Source: an uncultured Methanobrevibacter sp. (GTDB taxonomy: Archaea > Methanobacteriota > Methanobacteria > Methanobacteriales > Methanobacteriaceae). From it: a stretch of 64,000 nucleotides of DNA. The DNA lies in assembly GCA_900314605.1 (NCBI GenBank), contig OMVX01000001.1, forward strand, positions 1 to 64,000, in the 5' to 3' direction. Position numbers and translations under genes: made by a program. The notes beneath the pieces were generated by a model. That model saw only the letters and a program-made list of their open reading frames with translations. It searched no databases and was not told the DNA's origin. The stretch's first letter is position 1. Each line of letters begins with the position of its first letter. Shown piece after piece: positions 18,800 to 28,198 of the stretch.

Positions 18800-18926
18800 T
18801 TTTACACGTTTAATTTCAATATATTATATTTAGTTTTTAAAAAAAATATTTTTTATATTAATTTTAATAGATATTTTTATAAATATTTTGATATTTTATT
18901 CATAATTATTAGATTAAAATAAAGTT

Positions 18927-20099
18927 TTAAGGGTCTGAAAGACTAGTATTTTTAACTATTTCTTTAAATACATCATCATTAATATAAGTTCCTTTCTCTC
19001 GAGTTTTTTTAACAGCTTTAACAATTTCACATAACTCATCATTACTAACCTTATAACCACAGGCGTCAAGTTTTGCTTTAACTGCTCTACAACCTGAATG
19101 TTTACCTAAAACTAATTGTCTTTGTTGACCAACAAGTTCAGGAACATAAGGTTCATAGGTTAACGGTTCTTCAATAACAGCATCAACATGAATACCAGAT
19201 TCATGTCTAAATACATTTTTACCTACAATAGGTTTATTATAAGGTACATCAAGTCCCGTTGCTTTAGAGACAATTTCAGAAACTTCTTTTATATGTTTTG
19301 TTTTAAAACCTAAATCTTTTCCATATAATATTTTAAGGGACATAACTAATTCTTCAAGTGATACATTACCTGCCCTTTCTCCAATACCATTTACTGTAAC
19401 TGAAACAGCACTTGCTCCTGCTAAAAGTCCTGCTATAGAATTACTTAAACCAAGTCCAAAATCATTATGACAGTGCATTGCAATATCGGTTTTTATATCT
19501 TTTTTAAGTTCTCTAACTAAATAATCTATCCCTTGAGGAGTTGCTGCTCCAACGGTATCTGCAATATGAACACGGTCTACATTATAACCTTCAGCTTTTT
19601 TATACATTCTTTTTAAAAAGTCTAAATCTGCCCTTGTAGCATCTTCAGCTGAAAATGCAACAAATAATCCATGGTCTTTTGCATATTCAACAGAACGCAT
19701 ACATAAATTTAAAGCTTGTTCTCTTGTAAAATGTAATTTATGTTCAAGGTGTAAATCTGAAGCACCCATAAATGTAATTATTCCATCAACATCAGCATCT
19801 AATGCTACATCAATATCTTCTATTTTAGTTCTTGCTAAACATATAATATCAGCATCTAAGTCTTCATTAGCAATGGCTTTAACAATATCTTGTTCAATAG
19901 TAGAAACCATTGGAAAACCTGCTTCAATTTGAGGAATTTTAAGTTCGTCTAACTTTCTAGCAATAGTTAGCTTTTCTTCTTTACTAAATGCAACACCGGG
20001 TGTTTGTTCTCCATCACGAAGGGTTGTATCGTAAACAGTTATATCTTTTTTAAAATCATATTTAACTTCTTTATTATAAGGACTTATAAGGTATTGCAT
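18927..20099 (-). CDS. aksA: Homocitrate synthase AksA (coenzyme B pathway)
   Basis: 390 aa. DRE-TIM metallolyase family (isopropylmalate/homocitrate synthases). It condenses acetyl-CoA with 2-oxoglutarate and its longer homologues toward 2-oxosuberate, precursor of coenzyme B. Motifs: YDTTLRDGEQTPGVAFS (about 26-42), IEAGFPMVS (about 58-66), HCHNDFGLGLSNS (about 206-218), NGIGERAGN and RHESGIHVD. It lacks the ~120-residue regulatory LeuA dimer domain, as expected for AksA (LeuA and CimA are ~500 aa). The start is ATG 20099, preceded by GGAAGTGAG; a GTG nine bases earlier lies within that ribosome site. First gene of the aks/DUF98/fen series. Confidence 0.92.
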   Translation of the reverse strand: MQYLISPYNKEVKYDFKKDITVYDTTLRDGEQTPGVAFSKEEKLTIARKLDELKIPQIEAGFPMVSTIEQDIVKAIANEDLDADIICLARTKIEDIDVALDADVDGIITFMGASDLHLEHKLHFTREQALNLCMRSVEYAKDHGLFVAFSAEDATRADLDFLKRMYKKAEGYNVDRVHIADTVGAATPQGIDYLVRELKKDIKTDIAMHCHNDFGLGLSNSIAGLLAGASAVSVTVNGIGERAGNVSLEELVMSLKILYGKDLGFKTKHIKEVSEIVSKATGLDVPYNKPIVGKNVFRHESGIHVDAVIEEPLTYEPYVPELVGQQRQLVLGKHSGCRAVKAKLDACGYKVSNDELCEIVKAVKKTREKGTYINDDVFKEIVKNTSLSDP

Positions 20100-20436
20100 A
20101 TTTCTCACTTCCTTGTTTATACAATTATCTTAAAATTTGTTTTTTTTAACTTATTATTCTTTTTTAATCTTTTTATTAATTATATTTTGATAAATTAAAT
20201 TATTAATAAATATATTTATTATTTAACTATTACTTATTTTTAAATCAATATTTTAAATAGTATTCTTTAATAATAAAATAATCTCAAATCATTAATTTTT
20301 TATTTAAAATAACTATCTTATATTATTATAACTATCTTATATTATTTTCTTCACTTTTTTTAAAACTTTTATAATAAATTTATTATAAATATTTAGAATC
20401 ATTTATAAAAAATAGCCTCAAATTTATTCTTAACTT
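20100..20436. other. aksA upstream region with short tandem repeat
   Basis: 337 bp between the cyaB-like gene and aksA. It contains a directly repeated 17-mer AACTATCTTATATTATT (20311-20327 and 20330-20346). The rest is A/T-rich, presumably with the aksA promoter on the minus strand. No gene was seen. Confidence 0.6.
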
Positions 20437-20985
20437 TTATTTGCAATCTAATTTTTCTAGTAGTTCTAAATATGATGTTCGCTCAAAACCATCTGTTATA
20501 CCTAATTTTTCAAATAATTTAAAAATTCCCTCTTGAGCATTAGTATAATCATTACCCTCTTCAACTACTGTTTCTATTTCCATATAGGGATTTAAACCAT
20601 GAACATTATCTAAACTTATTTCATAATTTTCATATTGAAAATATTCTCTATCTTTTATAACAGTTCTTACAGCTTTAAAACCAAGATATTCAAAGATTTC
20701 ATAAGCTTTTCTTTCACTTTCTATTTCCATTTCAACTTCTTTACGGGTTTTACTTTCCTTATCAATTTTTGGCCCTTTGTAGGTTACAAATATTTTATCT
20801 CCTTTATCTGATGATGTTTTTCTAATTCTTAATGCTTCATCAGTTTTGGCAAAATCTTTTAACGGGCTGTTAAAATAAATATCCTCTTGATGTTCGTCTT
20901 TAATTTTTAATGCATTTAATTTTAGTATTTTCCTGCGCATTGTATTAAAATTGTCAATTTTTGCTTTTGCTTCAACTTCAATCAT
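20437..20985 (-). CDS. cyaB: CYTH-domain protein, class IV adenylate cyclase-like (CyaB)
   Basis: 182 aa, a single CYTH tunnel domain. The signature EVEAKAKI (ExExK) is at residues 3-10. Acidic and basic strands follow: DEALRIRKT (about 49-57), FVTYKGPK (about 65-72), ETRKEVEMEIES with alternating acids, and ISLDNVHGLNPYMEIETVVEE near 124-144. The superfamily includes CyaB-type cyclases and tri/polyphosphatases, and archaeal members mostly lack a proven reaction, so cyclase activity should not be assumed. Weak AAGGAATT ribosome site. Divergent from tbp with about 240 bp between them. Confidence 0.85.
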   Translation of the reverse strand: MIEVEAKAKIDNFNTMRRKILKLNALKIKDEHQEDIYFNSPLKDFAKTDEALRIRKTSSDKGDKIFVTYKGPKIDKESKTRKEVEMEIESERKAYEIFEYLGFKAVRTVIKDREYFQYENYEISLDNVHGLNPYMEIETVVEEGNDYTNAQEGIFKLFEKLGITDGFERTSYLELLEKLDCK

Positions 20986-21095
20986 TATAATAAATTCCTT
21001 TAAACTTTAATATATTTTAAAATTTTTTTTTTAATAATTTTCATTTTCAATTTATATTTTATATTTTTTATGTAAAATTTTTATTTTTAAATAAG

Positions 21096-21105
21096 TTTAT
21101 ATACT
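21096..21105 (+). promoter_or_regulatory. Probable TATA box of tbp
   Basis: GTTTATATACTA is close to the archaeal box A consensus and lies about 120 bp before the tbp ATG. Initiation about 25 bp downstream would give a leader near 95 nt. A TBP gene with a strong TATA box could be autoregulated, but nothing shows that directly. Confidence 0.45.
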
Positions 21106-21222
21106 ATTTAAATACAAACTTATGTATAGTAAAAATTTTAGTTGATATTTGATTTACTATTCTCAAATTATATATAAAATATTTACTTACTTTTTTTTAA
21201 AAATATAATTTGGAGGTTTATA

Positions 21223-21768
21223 ATGACCGATGTTGATATCAAAATAGAAAACATTGTGTCTTCTGCTAGTATTGGTAAAGATATAGTGCTTACTGAAGTT
21301 GCTAAGAATTTACCTGATGTAGATTTTAACCGCGAGCAATTCCCTGGTTTAGTTTTCAAACTTAAAGATCCAAAAACTGCTGCTTTGATTTTTAGTTCAG
21401 GTAAATTAGTATGTACTGGTGCTAAATCTATAGATGACTCAAAGTTAGCTATTAAAAAAACAGTTGATCTTATGAGGGTCATAGATGAAGATATTCCTCA
21501 TGAGTTTGAAATTAAAATTCAAAATATTGTGGCTTCAGCAGATTTAGAATCTGCTTTAAATTTAGAAGCTGTTGCTTTAGAATTAGAAAACACCGAATAT
21601 GAACCAGAACAATTTCCTGGTTTAGTATATCGTTTAACTGATCCTAAAGTTGTTTTATTATTGTTCGGTTCAGGAAAAGTTGTATGTACCGGAGCAAAAA
21701 CTCGTAGTGATGCTAAGCTTGGAGTAGAAAGAGCTTATGACAGGCTTAAAGAGTTGGATTTAATATAA
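21223..21768 (+). CDS. tbp: TATA-box-binding protein
   Basis: 181 aa. General transcription factor that binds and bends box A and recruits TFB and RNA polymerase. Two direct ~90-residue repeats form the saddle: FPGLVFKLKDPKTAALIF-SSGKLVCTGAKS in repeat one and FPGLVYRLTDPKVVLLLF-GSGKVVCTGAKT in repeat two. The protein ends shortly after the second repeat with no long acidic tail. A strong GGAGGT precedes the ATG by six bases. The stop codon is only 12 bp before the TTG start of the serB-like gene, so the two are probably co-transcribed, an arrangement I recall from Methanothermobacter. Confidence 0.97.
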   Translation: MTDVDIKIENIVSSASIGKDIVLTEVAKNLPDVDFNREQFPGLVFKLKDPKTAALIFSSGKLVCTGAKSIDDSKLAIKKTVDLMRVIDEDIPHEFEIKIQNIVASADLESALNLEAVALELENTEYEPEQFPGLVYRLTDPKVVLLLFGSGKVVCTGAKTRSDAKLGVERAYDRLKELDLI

Positions 21769-21780
21769 TTGGTGATCGTT

Positions 21781-23442
21781 TTGATTAAACTTATAATATT
21801 TGACTTAGATAATGTTTTAATGAATGGGGAAGCAATAGATGAATTAGGGAAAATTGCAAATGTAGAAAATCAAATTGCTGAAATTACTGATAAAGCAATG
21901 AAAGGCGAAATTGACTTTGAAACTTCCATTCAAGAAAGAGTAAAACTTCTTGAAGGGGTTTCTGTTGATGATATTGTTGAATTAAGAGATAAAATCCCTC
22001 TCACTAATGGTGCTGAAGAAACTATCAAATCTTTAAAAGATAATAATTATGAAGTGATTATTGTTAGTGGTAGTTTCCATATTATTGCTGACCCATTAAA
22101 AGAAAAATTGGGAGTTGATGATATTTTTACTAATACTTTAATTGAAGAAGATGGAGTATTAACTGGTGAAGTTAGTGGGGATTTAGTTTCAGGGTCTAAA
22201 CTTGATGTTGTAAATAATTATATTGCAGATAAAGATATTTCTTTAGAAGAATGTGTAGCTATTGGTGATGGAGCTAATGATATTTCTATATTAGAAGCTG
22301 CAGGAGTAGGTATAGCATTTAATGCTAAACCTGTTGTTAAAGAAATTGCTGATGTAGTAATTGATGAAGATGACTTAACTGCAATTTTACCAGTTATTGA
22401 AGCTAAACAATCTGAATCTGATGATGAAGAAATTGTTGAAGAAGAGTCAGAAGAATCTGTAGATGAGGATGTTGAAGATGTAACTGCTGATGATGTTGAG
22501 TCTTCTGATGAGGAGTCTGTTGATGATGAAACTGAAACATCTCAAGGGGAACAATCTGATAAAATCCTTAAAGAAAAAGCTCAAATTGAGGATACCAAAG
22601 TGGAATTTGTTCTTGCGGATACTATTGAAGGTGTTAGACAACAAAAGGTTGAAAAAGAAGAAGAAATTGCACAAATTGCAGATGACAGAGAGCATTATAA
22701 CAGAGTTGCTAAAGAACAACGTAAGATTCGTGATGAATTAAATGATTCTTTAAAAGAAAACTTAAACAAAGCTATAGAATTCAGAGATCAACGTAATACT
22801 GTTAATAAGGAAGTTGAAGCAGAAAAAGAATTACGTAATAAAGCGAACAAAGATCTTAAAAAATTAGAATTCTCATCAGGTAAAAAAGATAGAGTTAAAA
22901 TTGAAAATGAAATCAAAAAGATTGACAAAATCATTGAGACTAGAGTTTTAGATATTAAGAAAGAAAATCAGCTTGTTAAAAATGCAAATGATCTTCGTAA
23001 ACAATTAAATGAAATTGAAGAAGATGATAAAAATAAAGAACAAGCTCAAGAACTTAGAAAAGAATCTGAAGAACACCATGCTAAAGTTGTGGAACTTTCA
23101 GAACAAGCTCAAGAATCTCATGAACAAATGTTACATTATTTCCGTAAAACTGATGAAATTAGAGCTGCTGCAGATGAAGCTCATAAATCTTTCATAGAAG
23201 CTAGAAAAGCGGCTTCTAGTAAACATGAAGAATTTAAAACAGTTTTAAGTGAAATTCATATAATAAACAAAAAACTTGGTACTTCCAGACCAAGAAAACG
23301 TAAATCAAATTCAAAACAATCTGCTCCAAAGAAAAACACTGAAGAAAAAGAGAAAGCTGAAATCATATTTGATAAATTTAAACATGGTAAAAAGTTATCT
23401 ACAGAAGAGCTTTTACTTTTACAAAAATATGATATAAACTAA
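21781..23442 (+). CDS. serB: Phosphoserine phosphatase (SerB) domain fused to long coiled coil
   Basis: 553 aa. Residues ~1-205 are a HAD phosphatase: motif I FDLDNVL (catalytic Asp and +2 Asp), motif II VIIVSGSF, motif III lysine in GSKLDVV, motif IV IGDGANDISIL. This fits the last step of serine synthesis. Next comes a Glu/Asp/Ser-rich linker (about 212-265), then ~220 residues of charged coiled coil (RKIRDELNDSLKENLNKA and similar) and a basic patch PRKRKSNSK. The C-terminus is FKHGKKLSTEELLLLQKYDIN. The coiled coil resembles COG1340 proteins. The start is TTG 21781, with GGTGAT at 21771-21776 deciding it. It lies directly behind tbp. What the coiled-coil part does is unknown. Confidence 0.85.
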   Translation: MIKLIIFDLDNVLMNGEAIDELGKIANVENQIAEITDKAMKGEIDFETSIQERVKLLEGVSVDDIVELRDKIPLTNGAEETIKSLKDNNYEVIIVSGSFHIIADPLKEKLGVDDIFTNTLIEEDGVLTGEVSGDLVSGSKLDVVNNYIADKDISLEECVAIGDGANDISILEAAGVGIAFNAKPVVKEIADVVIDEDDLTAILPVIEAKQSESDDEEIVEEESEESVDEDVEDVTADDVESSDEESVDDETETSQGEQSDKILKEKAQIEDTKVEFVLADTIEGVRQQKVEKEEEIAQIADDREHYNRVAKEQRKIRDELNDSLKENLNKAIEFRDQRNTVNKEVEAEKELRNKANKDLKKLEFSSGKKDRVKIENEIKKIDKIIETRVLDIKKENQLVKNANDLRKQLNEIEEDDKNKEQAQELRKESEEHHAKVVELSEQAQESHEQMLHYFRKTDEIRAAADEAHKSFIEARKAASSKHEEFKTVLSEIHIINKKLGTSRPRKRKSNSKQSAPKKNTEEKEKAEIIFDKFKHGKKLSTEELLLLQKYDIN

Positions 23443-23656
23443 ACAGTTTATCTTTTTTCTTTTATTTTTTTTAGCTTATTTTTTTATTATATGAACTTTT
23501 TTTATTTTAATTTAGTCTTTTTAATTCCTTATTTTTCCTTCTTGTTTTATAACTAATATGGGAATAATAAACTTATTTTTTATTTTATAATAAAAGTAGA
23601 TTAATTTAAATTATTTTTCATATTTTTCTAAATAAATTAACTAATTTATTAAATAT

Positions 23657-24241
23657 TCATTGTTTATTTTGTTCTTTAATTAATTTTTCTAAGGTTTTTA
23701 ATTTTTTATTATTCTCTTTAATTGTTTTTTCCATTCTATTAAATTTACTATTATAATGATTTATTAAAAGTGTAAGGGTTAATGTAGCTGAACCAACACC
23801 TGAGAGAATAAAACCTGACCAAACAAGTATAATACTATTAATTTTACCAGCAATACTCTGTCCCAAAACAACATAACCATTACTTGTAAATGCATTAGAG
23901 GTCATTACAAAGGCATCTAGCGGATTTTTGTCTTCTACAACCATTGTATTAATAGAACTTAGGAAAATTATAATAAACAATAATAATATTGCTATCCCTA
24001 AACTATTTGCCTCGGTATATTCTTTAAATCGTCCGTAATAATATTTGATGAAATAAATAAGTACTGGAATTTGAACAAGATCTAAAATACCAATTGTTGA
24101 AAAATTAAAGAGCAGAAATGTTAAAGAAATATATGGAAATATTAATACTGTTGCTATTTTACGAAGTTTTGTGGATTTGTCTGCAGTTACAGCAATAAAT
24201 AAGGATAGTCCAACATCTTTTTTTATTTTCTTTATATATAG
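23657..24241 (-). pseudogene. Ion-channel-like membrane protein gene lacking a start (5' truncated)
   Basis: Reading frame open for 194 codons. It encodes a hydrophobic segment (TVLIFPYISLTFLLFNFSTIG ... DLVQIPVLIYFI), a second helix (LGIAILLLLFIIIFLSSI), and a pore-like region (AFVMTSNAFTSNGYVVLGQS). Another helix (SIILVWSGFILSGVGSATLTL) and a charged coiled-coil tail (NRMEKTIKENNKKLKTLEKLIKEQ) follow. The layout resembles two-helix potassium/ion-channel proteins of Methanobacteriales. No ATG, GTG or TTG occurs in frame before codon 88 (a TTG at 23980, inside the hydrophobic part), and a stop precedes at 24242-24244. The first helix and start seem lost, or a frameshift lies in the A-run near 24219-24225. 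Probably non-functional. Confidence 0.55.
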
Positions 24242-24568
24242 TTAATAAATACAATCACTTATTAAACTTTATAGCTTCATATTATGAAAAATTTTATATA
24301 TATTAATTATATATTTAGTAAAAAAAGAATATTAAATTATTTATAATAAAATTTTAATGAACTAAACTTTTATTAGTTTAAATTTTTAAATTATTTATTT
24401 TATTAAACTTATAATTTCATTGGATTTTATGTATATTTTCTTTATTACTACATAATCCTCTTATAGATTAAAGTTTAATAATGTTTTCTTTAATAATTTT
24501 TTTAAAACAATAATCAAGTTTTTAAATTTATATTTATATATTCTAATCAATTTTTTAAAGTGAAAAAA
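24242..24568. other. Divergent AT-rich spacer before topA
   Basis: 327 bp. It holds a topA promoter candidate (TTTATATTTATATATTC at about 24528-24544, very close to the start codon, implying a short leader). No remnant of the missing 5' part of the channel gene was recognised in it. Confidence 0.4.
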
Positions 24569-26734
24569 ATGAATGAATTAATTATTTGTGAGAAACCAAA
24601 AGCAGCCGAAAAAATTGCTCAAGCTTTATCTTCAAATCCCATTAAAGGTAAGTATAATAAAAAGGTTAATTATTGGGAGTTAGAAAAAGATGGTACTAAT
24701 ATTGTTATTGTTTCTGCTGTTGGTCATTTATATTCATTGAATCCTATAAATTCTAGAGACACATTTTATTTTGATTTAGAATGGGTACCTGCATTTGAAA
24801 TAAATAAATCCAGTAGATTTACTAAAGATTATCTTAATGCTATAAAGAAATTTTCAAAAAATGCAGATTCTTTTACTCATGCTTGTGATTATGATGTTGA
24901 AGGAACCTTAATAGGTTTTAATGCATTAAAATATGCATGCGGTATTAAAGATTTTTCTAAAGTTTCTAGGATGAAATTTTCTACTTTAACTAAAAAGGAT
25001 TTACTTGAAGCTTATGAAAATAAAATAGATTTAGATATGCCGCAGGTTGAAAGTGGTATTGCAAGACATATATTAGATTATTATTTTGGTGTAAATATTT
25101 CAAAGGCTTTAATGTTATCTGTTAGAAAATCAAAATCCAAATATTTAAAATTATCTGCAGGACGTGTACAAACTCCTACACTTTCTATACTTGCTAAAAG
25201 GGAAAAGGAAATTAAAAAATTTGTACCTGAACCTTATTGGTTAATAAAAGCATTACTTGTAAATGATATTATAGCAGATCATGTTGATGGTAAAATTTTT
25301 GATAAGAAACGAGCAGAAAATATTTATAAAAATTGTAAAGGTTCAGATGCTGATATTAATAAGGTTAAAATTACAAAAACTATTAGAAAACCTCCTATAC
25401 CATTTGATTTAGGTGGGCTTCAATCTGAATCTCATTCCGTATTCGGATTTTCTCCTAAAAAAACTCAACTTATTGCTCAGAATTTATATACTGGAGGATT
25501 CACATCTTATCCACGTACCTCTTCTCAAAAATTACCAGAATCTTTAAATTATAAAAATATTTTAATTAACCTTTCTAAAAATTCTGAATATAAGAAACAT
25601 ATTACTGATTTACCTAAAAAATTAAAACCAAATGAAGGTAAAAAAACAGATGCTGCTCACCCTGCAATTCACCCTACAGGTGTCCTTCCTGATAAATTAG
25701 ATAAAGATGAGCAGAGGATTTATGATTTAATTGTCTATAGGTTTATCAGTGTTTTCTCTACTGATTCTGAACTTGAAACTATGAAAGTAAACCTTAATGT
25801 TGGTAAAGAAGGTTTTGAATTTAAACGTAAAAGGGTTTCTAAAATGGGCTGGTTATCTCATTACCCATTTAAAAAGATTGAAAATGATAGTTTTCCAGAT
25901 GTTAAAAAAGGAGATAAAATCAAAGTTAAAGATATAATGTCTGAAGAGAAGGAAACTAAACCTCCTGCTAGATATAATGAAGCATCCCTTATTAAAGAAC
26001 TTGAAAAAAGGGAATTAGGAACTAAAGCTACACGTGCCGATATTATTGATAAACTTTATGATAGAAAATATATTTCCGGTAAAAAAATTGAAGTTAATCA
26101 ATTAGGTGAAAATATTATAGATACTTTAGAAGAATATTGTAAGGATATAACTTCAGAAGAGTTAACTCGCAGTTTTGAGAAGGATTTAGATAAGATTAGA
26201 GATAACAAACTTACAAGGGCAAAACTTATAGATGATGCATATTATGAGGTTCGAAGTATTCTTTCAGATATTCAAAAAAATGAAAGAGACATCGGTCCAA
26301 AGCTTTATGATGCCTATATGAAAAGCCAAATTGTAGGTAAATGTGCTTGTGGTGGAGATTTAATTAAAAGATATTCTCCAAAAACTAAAGCTAGTTTTGT
26401 TGGTTGTTCTAATTATCCAGATTGTAGGGTAATTTATAATCTTCCTAAAGGTGCTACCTTCCTTAAAAAGAAATGTCCTACATGTGGCCTTCCTATAATT
26501 TCCTTTGGAAAACCACGTCAACATGCATGTCTTGACCCTAATTGTGGTAATGAAAATGTAAAATCTAAAAAAATTCTAGAGGTCGTAGGTACCTGTCCTA
26601 AATGTGGTAAAGAATTAATTAAACGTCATGGACGTTTTGGTGAATTTATTGGTTGTAGGGGATTTCCTAAATGTAGATTCACATGTAATGTTGATGATTT
26701 AGATAAAGTTATTGAAGAAAATAAAAAGGATTAA
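24569..26734 (+). CDS. topA: DNA topoisomerase I (type IA)
   Basis: 721 aa. Relaxes negatively supercoiled DNA through a 5'-phosphotyrosine intermediate. TOPRIM domain with [16 protein letters not shown] (residues ~4-19) and the acidic metal motif CDYDVEG (about 112-118). Active-site tyrosine in [15 protein letters not shown] (about 310-324). The C-terminus carries three zinc-binding modules: [11 protein letters not shown] with [16 protein letters not shown] with CLDPNCG, and [21 protein letters not shown] with FPKC. This is the normal archaeal topoisomerase I plan. The start is ATG 24569 with GTGA at 24560-24563 as ribosome site; that GTG would add three residues. Confidence 0.96.
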   Translation: MNELIICEKPKAAEKIAQALSSNPIKGKYNKKVNYWELEKDGTNIVIVSAVGHLYSLNPINSRDTFYFDLEWVPAFEINKSSRFTKDYLNAIKKFSKNADSFTHACDYDVEGTLIGFNALKYACGIKDFSKVSRMKFSTLTKKDLLEAYENKIDLDMPQVESGIARHILDYYFGVNISKALMLSVRKSKSKYLKLSAGRVQTPTLSILAKREKEIKKFVPEPYWLIKALLVNDIIADHVDGKIFDKKRAENIYKNCKGSDADINKVKITKTIRKPPIPFDLGGLQSESHSVFGFSPKKTQLIAQNLYTGGFTSYPRTSSQKLPESLNYKNILINLSKNSEYKKHITDLPKKLKPNEGKKTDAAHPAIHPTGVLPDKLDKDEQRIYDLIVYRFISVFSTDSELETMKVNLNVGKEGFEFKRKRVSKMGWLSHYPFKKIENDSFPDVKKGDKIKVKDIMSEEKETKPPARYNEASLIKELEKRELGTKATRADIIDKLYDRKYISGKKIEVNQLGENIIDTLEEYCKDITSEELTRSFEKDLDKIRDNKLTRAKLIDDAYYEVRSILSDIQKNERDIGPKLYDAYMKSQIVGKCACGGDLIKRYSPKTKASFVGCSNYPDCRVIYNLPKGATFLKKKCPTCGLPIISFGKPRQHACLDPNCGNENVKSKKILEVVGTCPKCGKELIKRHGRFGEFIGCRGFPKCRFTCNVDDLDKVIEENKKD

Positions 26735-27035
26735 TTAAATATTCTTTACTTTTTTTTTAAAATATTTTTATTATATTTGTTTACAATTTATTCTATTTTT
26801 AAGTATAACCTTCGATTTTTACTACTCTTTTAGAATAATCAAAAATTTCTATTTTTTTTATAAATATTTATATATAGTAATATAATTATATATGTATTTA
26901 AATTTTATATTAAATTTTATCAAAATATTTAATTTTTTAAATTATATTTTAAAATTTAACAAAATTTATCAAAAATTAATATTAAAATAATATTTTTATT
27001 TATTAGTTTATTTATTTAATATTTGAGGATTTAGT
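26735..27035. other. AT-rich spacer upstream of the tocopherol-cyclase-like gene
   Basis: 301 bp. TATA-like stretches (TTTATATATAGTAATATAATTATATATG near 26865-26893) could be the promoter of the downstream gene, with a leader over 100 nt. Otherwise nothing was recognised. Confidence 0.4.
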
Positions 27036-28157
27036 ATGAATAAAAGTGATTATACTAGAGATTATTATATGTTAAAAGGTCCACTTTCTAAAAAAGGATA
27101 TGATTGGTGGTGGCATTCTTTTACAGCATATAATAAAAATACCGGTGAAGCTAAACCATTTTTTATAGAATATTTTGTATGTAATCCTGCTCTTGCAGAA
27201 GATACTCCTACTTTAGGTCAGGATCCTGAAAATATTAAAAAAGGTAAAAGACCATCATATTTTATGATGAAAGTTGGAACATGGGGTGAATATCCTCGTC
27301 AAATACATAATTTTTATTCCATGAAGGATTTTAATTGCCCTGATGATAAATTAGATATTCAAGTTGGGCCATGCACATTAACTGAAACTCACATGTCTGG
27401 TGAATGTAAACTTACTGAAGAAGAGGTAAATAATCATCCAGAATATATGTGTGATGCAGGTGAAATGTCTTGGGACTTAGAAATTGATAAACAAATTACT
27501 TTTAATGTAGGTTATGGTGCTAATAAATTATTTAGGAAATTAAATTCTTTTGAAATGTTCTGGCATGCTGAAGGTATAAAAACTCTTTATAAAGGAACAA
27601 TATTCCTTGATGGTGAAGAATATGAAGTAATACCTGCAAAATCCTATGGTTATGCAGATAAAAACTGGGGAGGAGACTTTACTAGTCCTTGGTTATGGAT
27701 ATCCTCATGTAATTTAACAAGTTTAATCACAGGAGAAAAACTTAATAACTCAGCATTTGAAGCTGGTGGTGGAAAACCTAAAGCATTTGGTATAACTATT
27801 CCTCGAAAACTTTTAATTGGATTTTATTATGAAGGTAAAATGTATGAATACAATTTTGCAAGATTTTGGAACAATGTTAAAATAGATTTTAGTTTTGAGG
27901 AAGGAGAAGAGGAACATAAATGGATTGTTAACTGTAGTAACTGGTCCAGCAGATTAGAGTTAGTATTGTACTGCAAAAGAAAAGACATGTTATTAATTAA
28001 TTATGAAGCACCAACGGGTAAAAAACTCCATAATCGTCTTTGGAATGGTGGAAATGGTTATGGTGAAATCAAATTATACAAAAAAGATGGTTCTTTAATA
28101 GATCATGTTAAAATTGAAAATGCTGGATGTGAATATGGAGAATATGATAAAGAATAA
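27036..28157 (+). CDS. Tocopherol-cyclase-like (lipocalin-type) protein
   Basis: 373 aa, rich in Trp, Tyr and Phe, with no signal peptide. KKGYDWWWHSFTAYN (about residues 19-33) and YADKNWGGDFTSPWLWISSCN (about 207-227) match the landmark segments of the tocopherol cyclase-like family (PF14249). In plants and cyanobacteria these closures form the chromanol ring; bacterial and archaeal members in gut anaerobes have no known substrate. Methanogens do not make tocopherol, so a lipid or isoprenoid-binding/modifying role is only a guess. GAGGAT precedes the ATG. It stands alone between topA and pyk, and horizontal gain from gut bacteria is plausible. Family call fairly sure, function unknown. Confidence 0.65.
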   Translation: MNKSDYTRDYYMLKGPLSKKGYDWWWHSFTAYNKNTGEAKPFFIEYFVCNPALAEDTPTLGQDPENIKKGKRPSYFMMKVGTWGEYPRQIHNFYSMKDFNCPDDKLDIQVGPCTLTETHMSGECKLTEEEVNNHPEYMCDAGEMSWDLEIDKQITFNVGYGANKLFRKLNSFEMFWHAEGIKTLYKGTIFLDGEEYEVIPAKSYGYADKNWGGDFTSPWLWISSCNLTSLITGEKLNNSAFEAGGGKPKAFGITIPRKLLIGFYYEGKMYEYNFARFWNNVKIDFSFEEGEEEHKWIVNCSNWSSRLELVLYCKRKDMLLINYEAPTGKKLHNRLWNGGNGYGEIKLYKKDGSLIDHVKIENAGCEYGEYDKE

Positions 28158-28198
28158 TAATTATTCTTTATATTCTTTTTTATTTTCTAATTAATATT

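Noticed and set aside
22447-22719. Open frames on both strands inside the serB-like linker and coiled coil
   Set aside because: Low-complexity codon usage produces overlapping frames; no ribosome site or family match.
826-24241. Search for prophage, integrase, transposase or attachment sites around the two tRNA genes
   Set aside because: No integrase or transposase-like protein and no repeat of the tRNA 3' ends was found.
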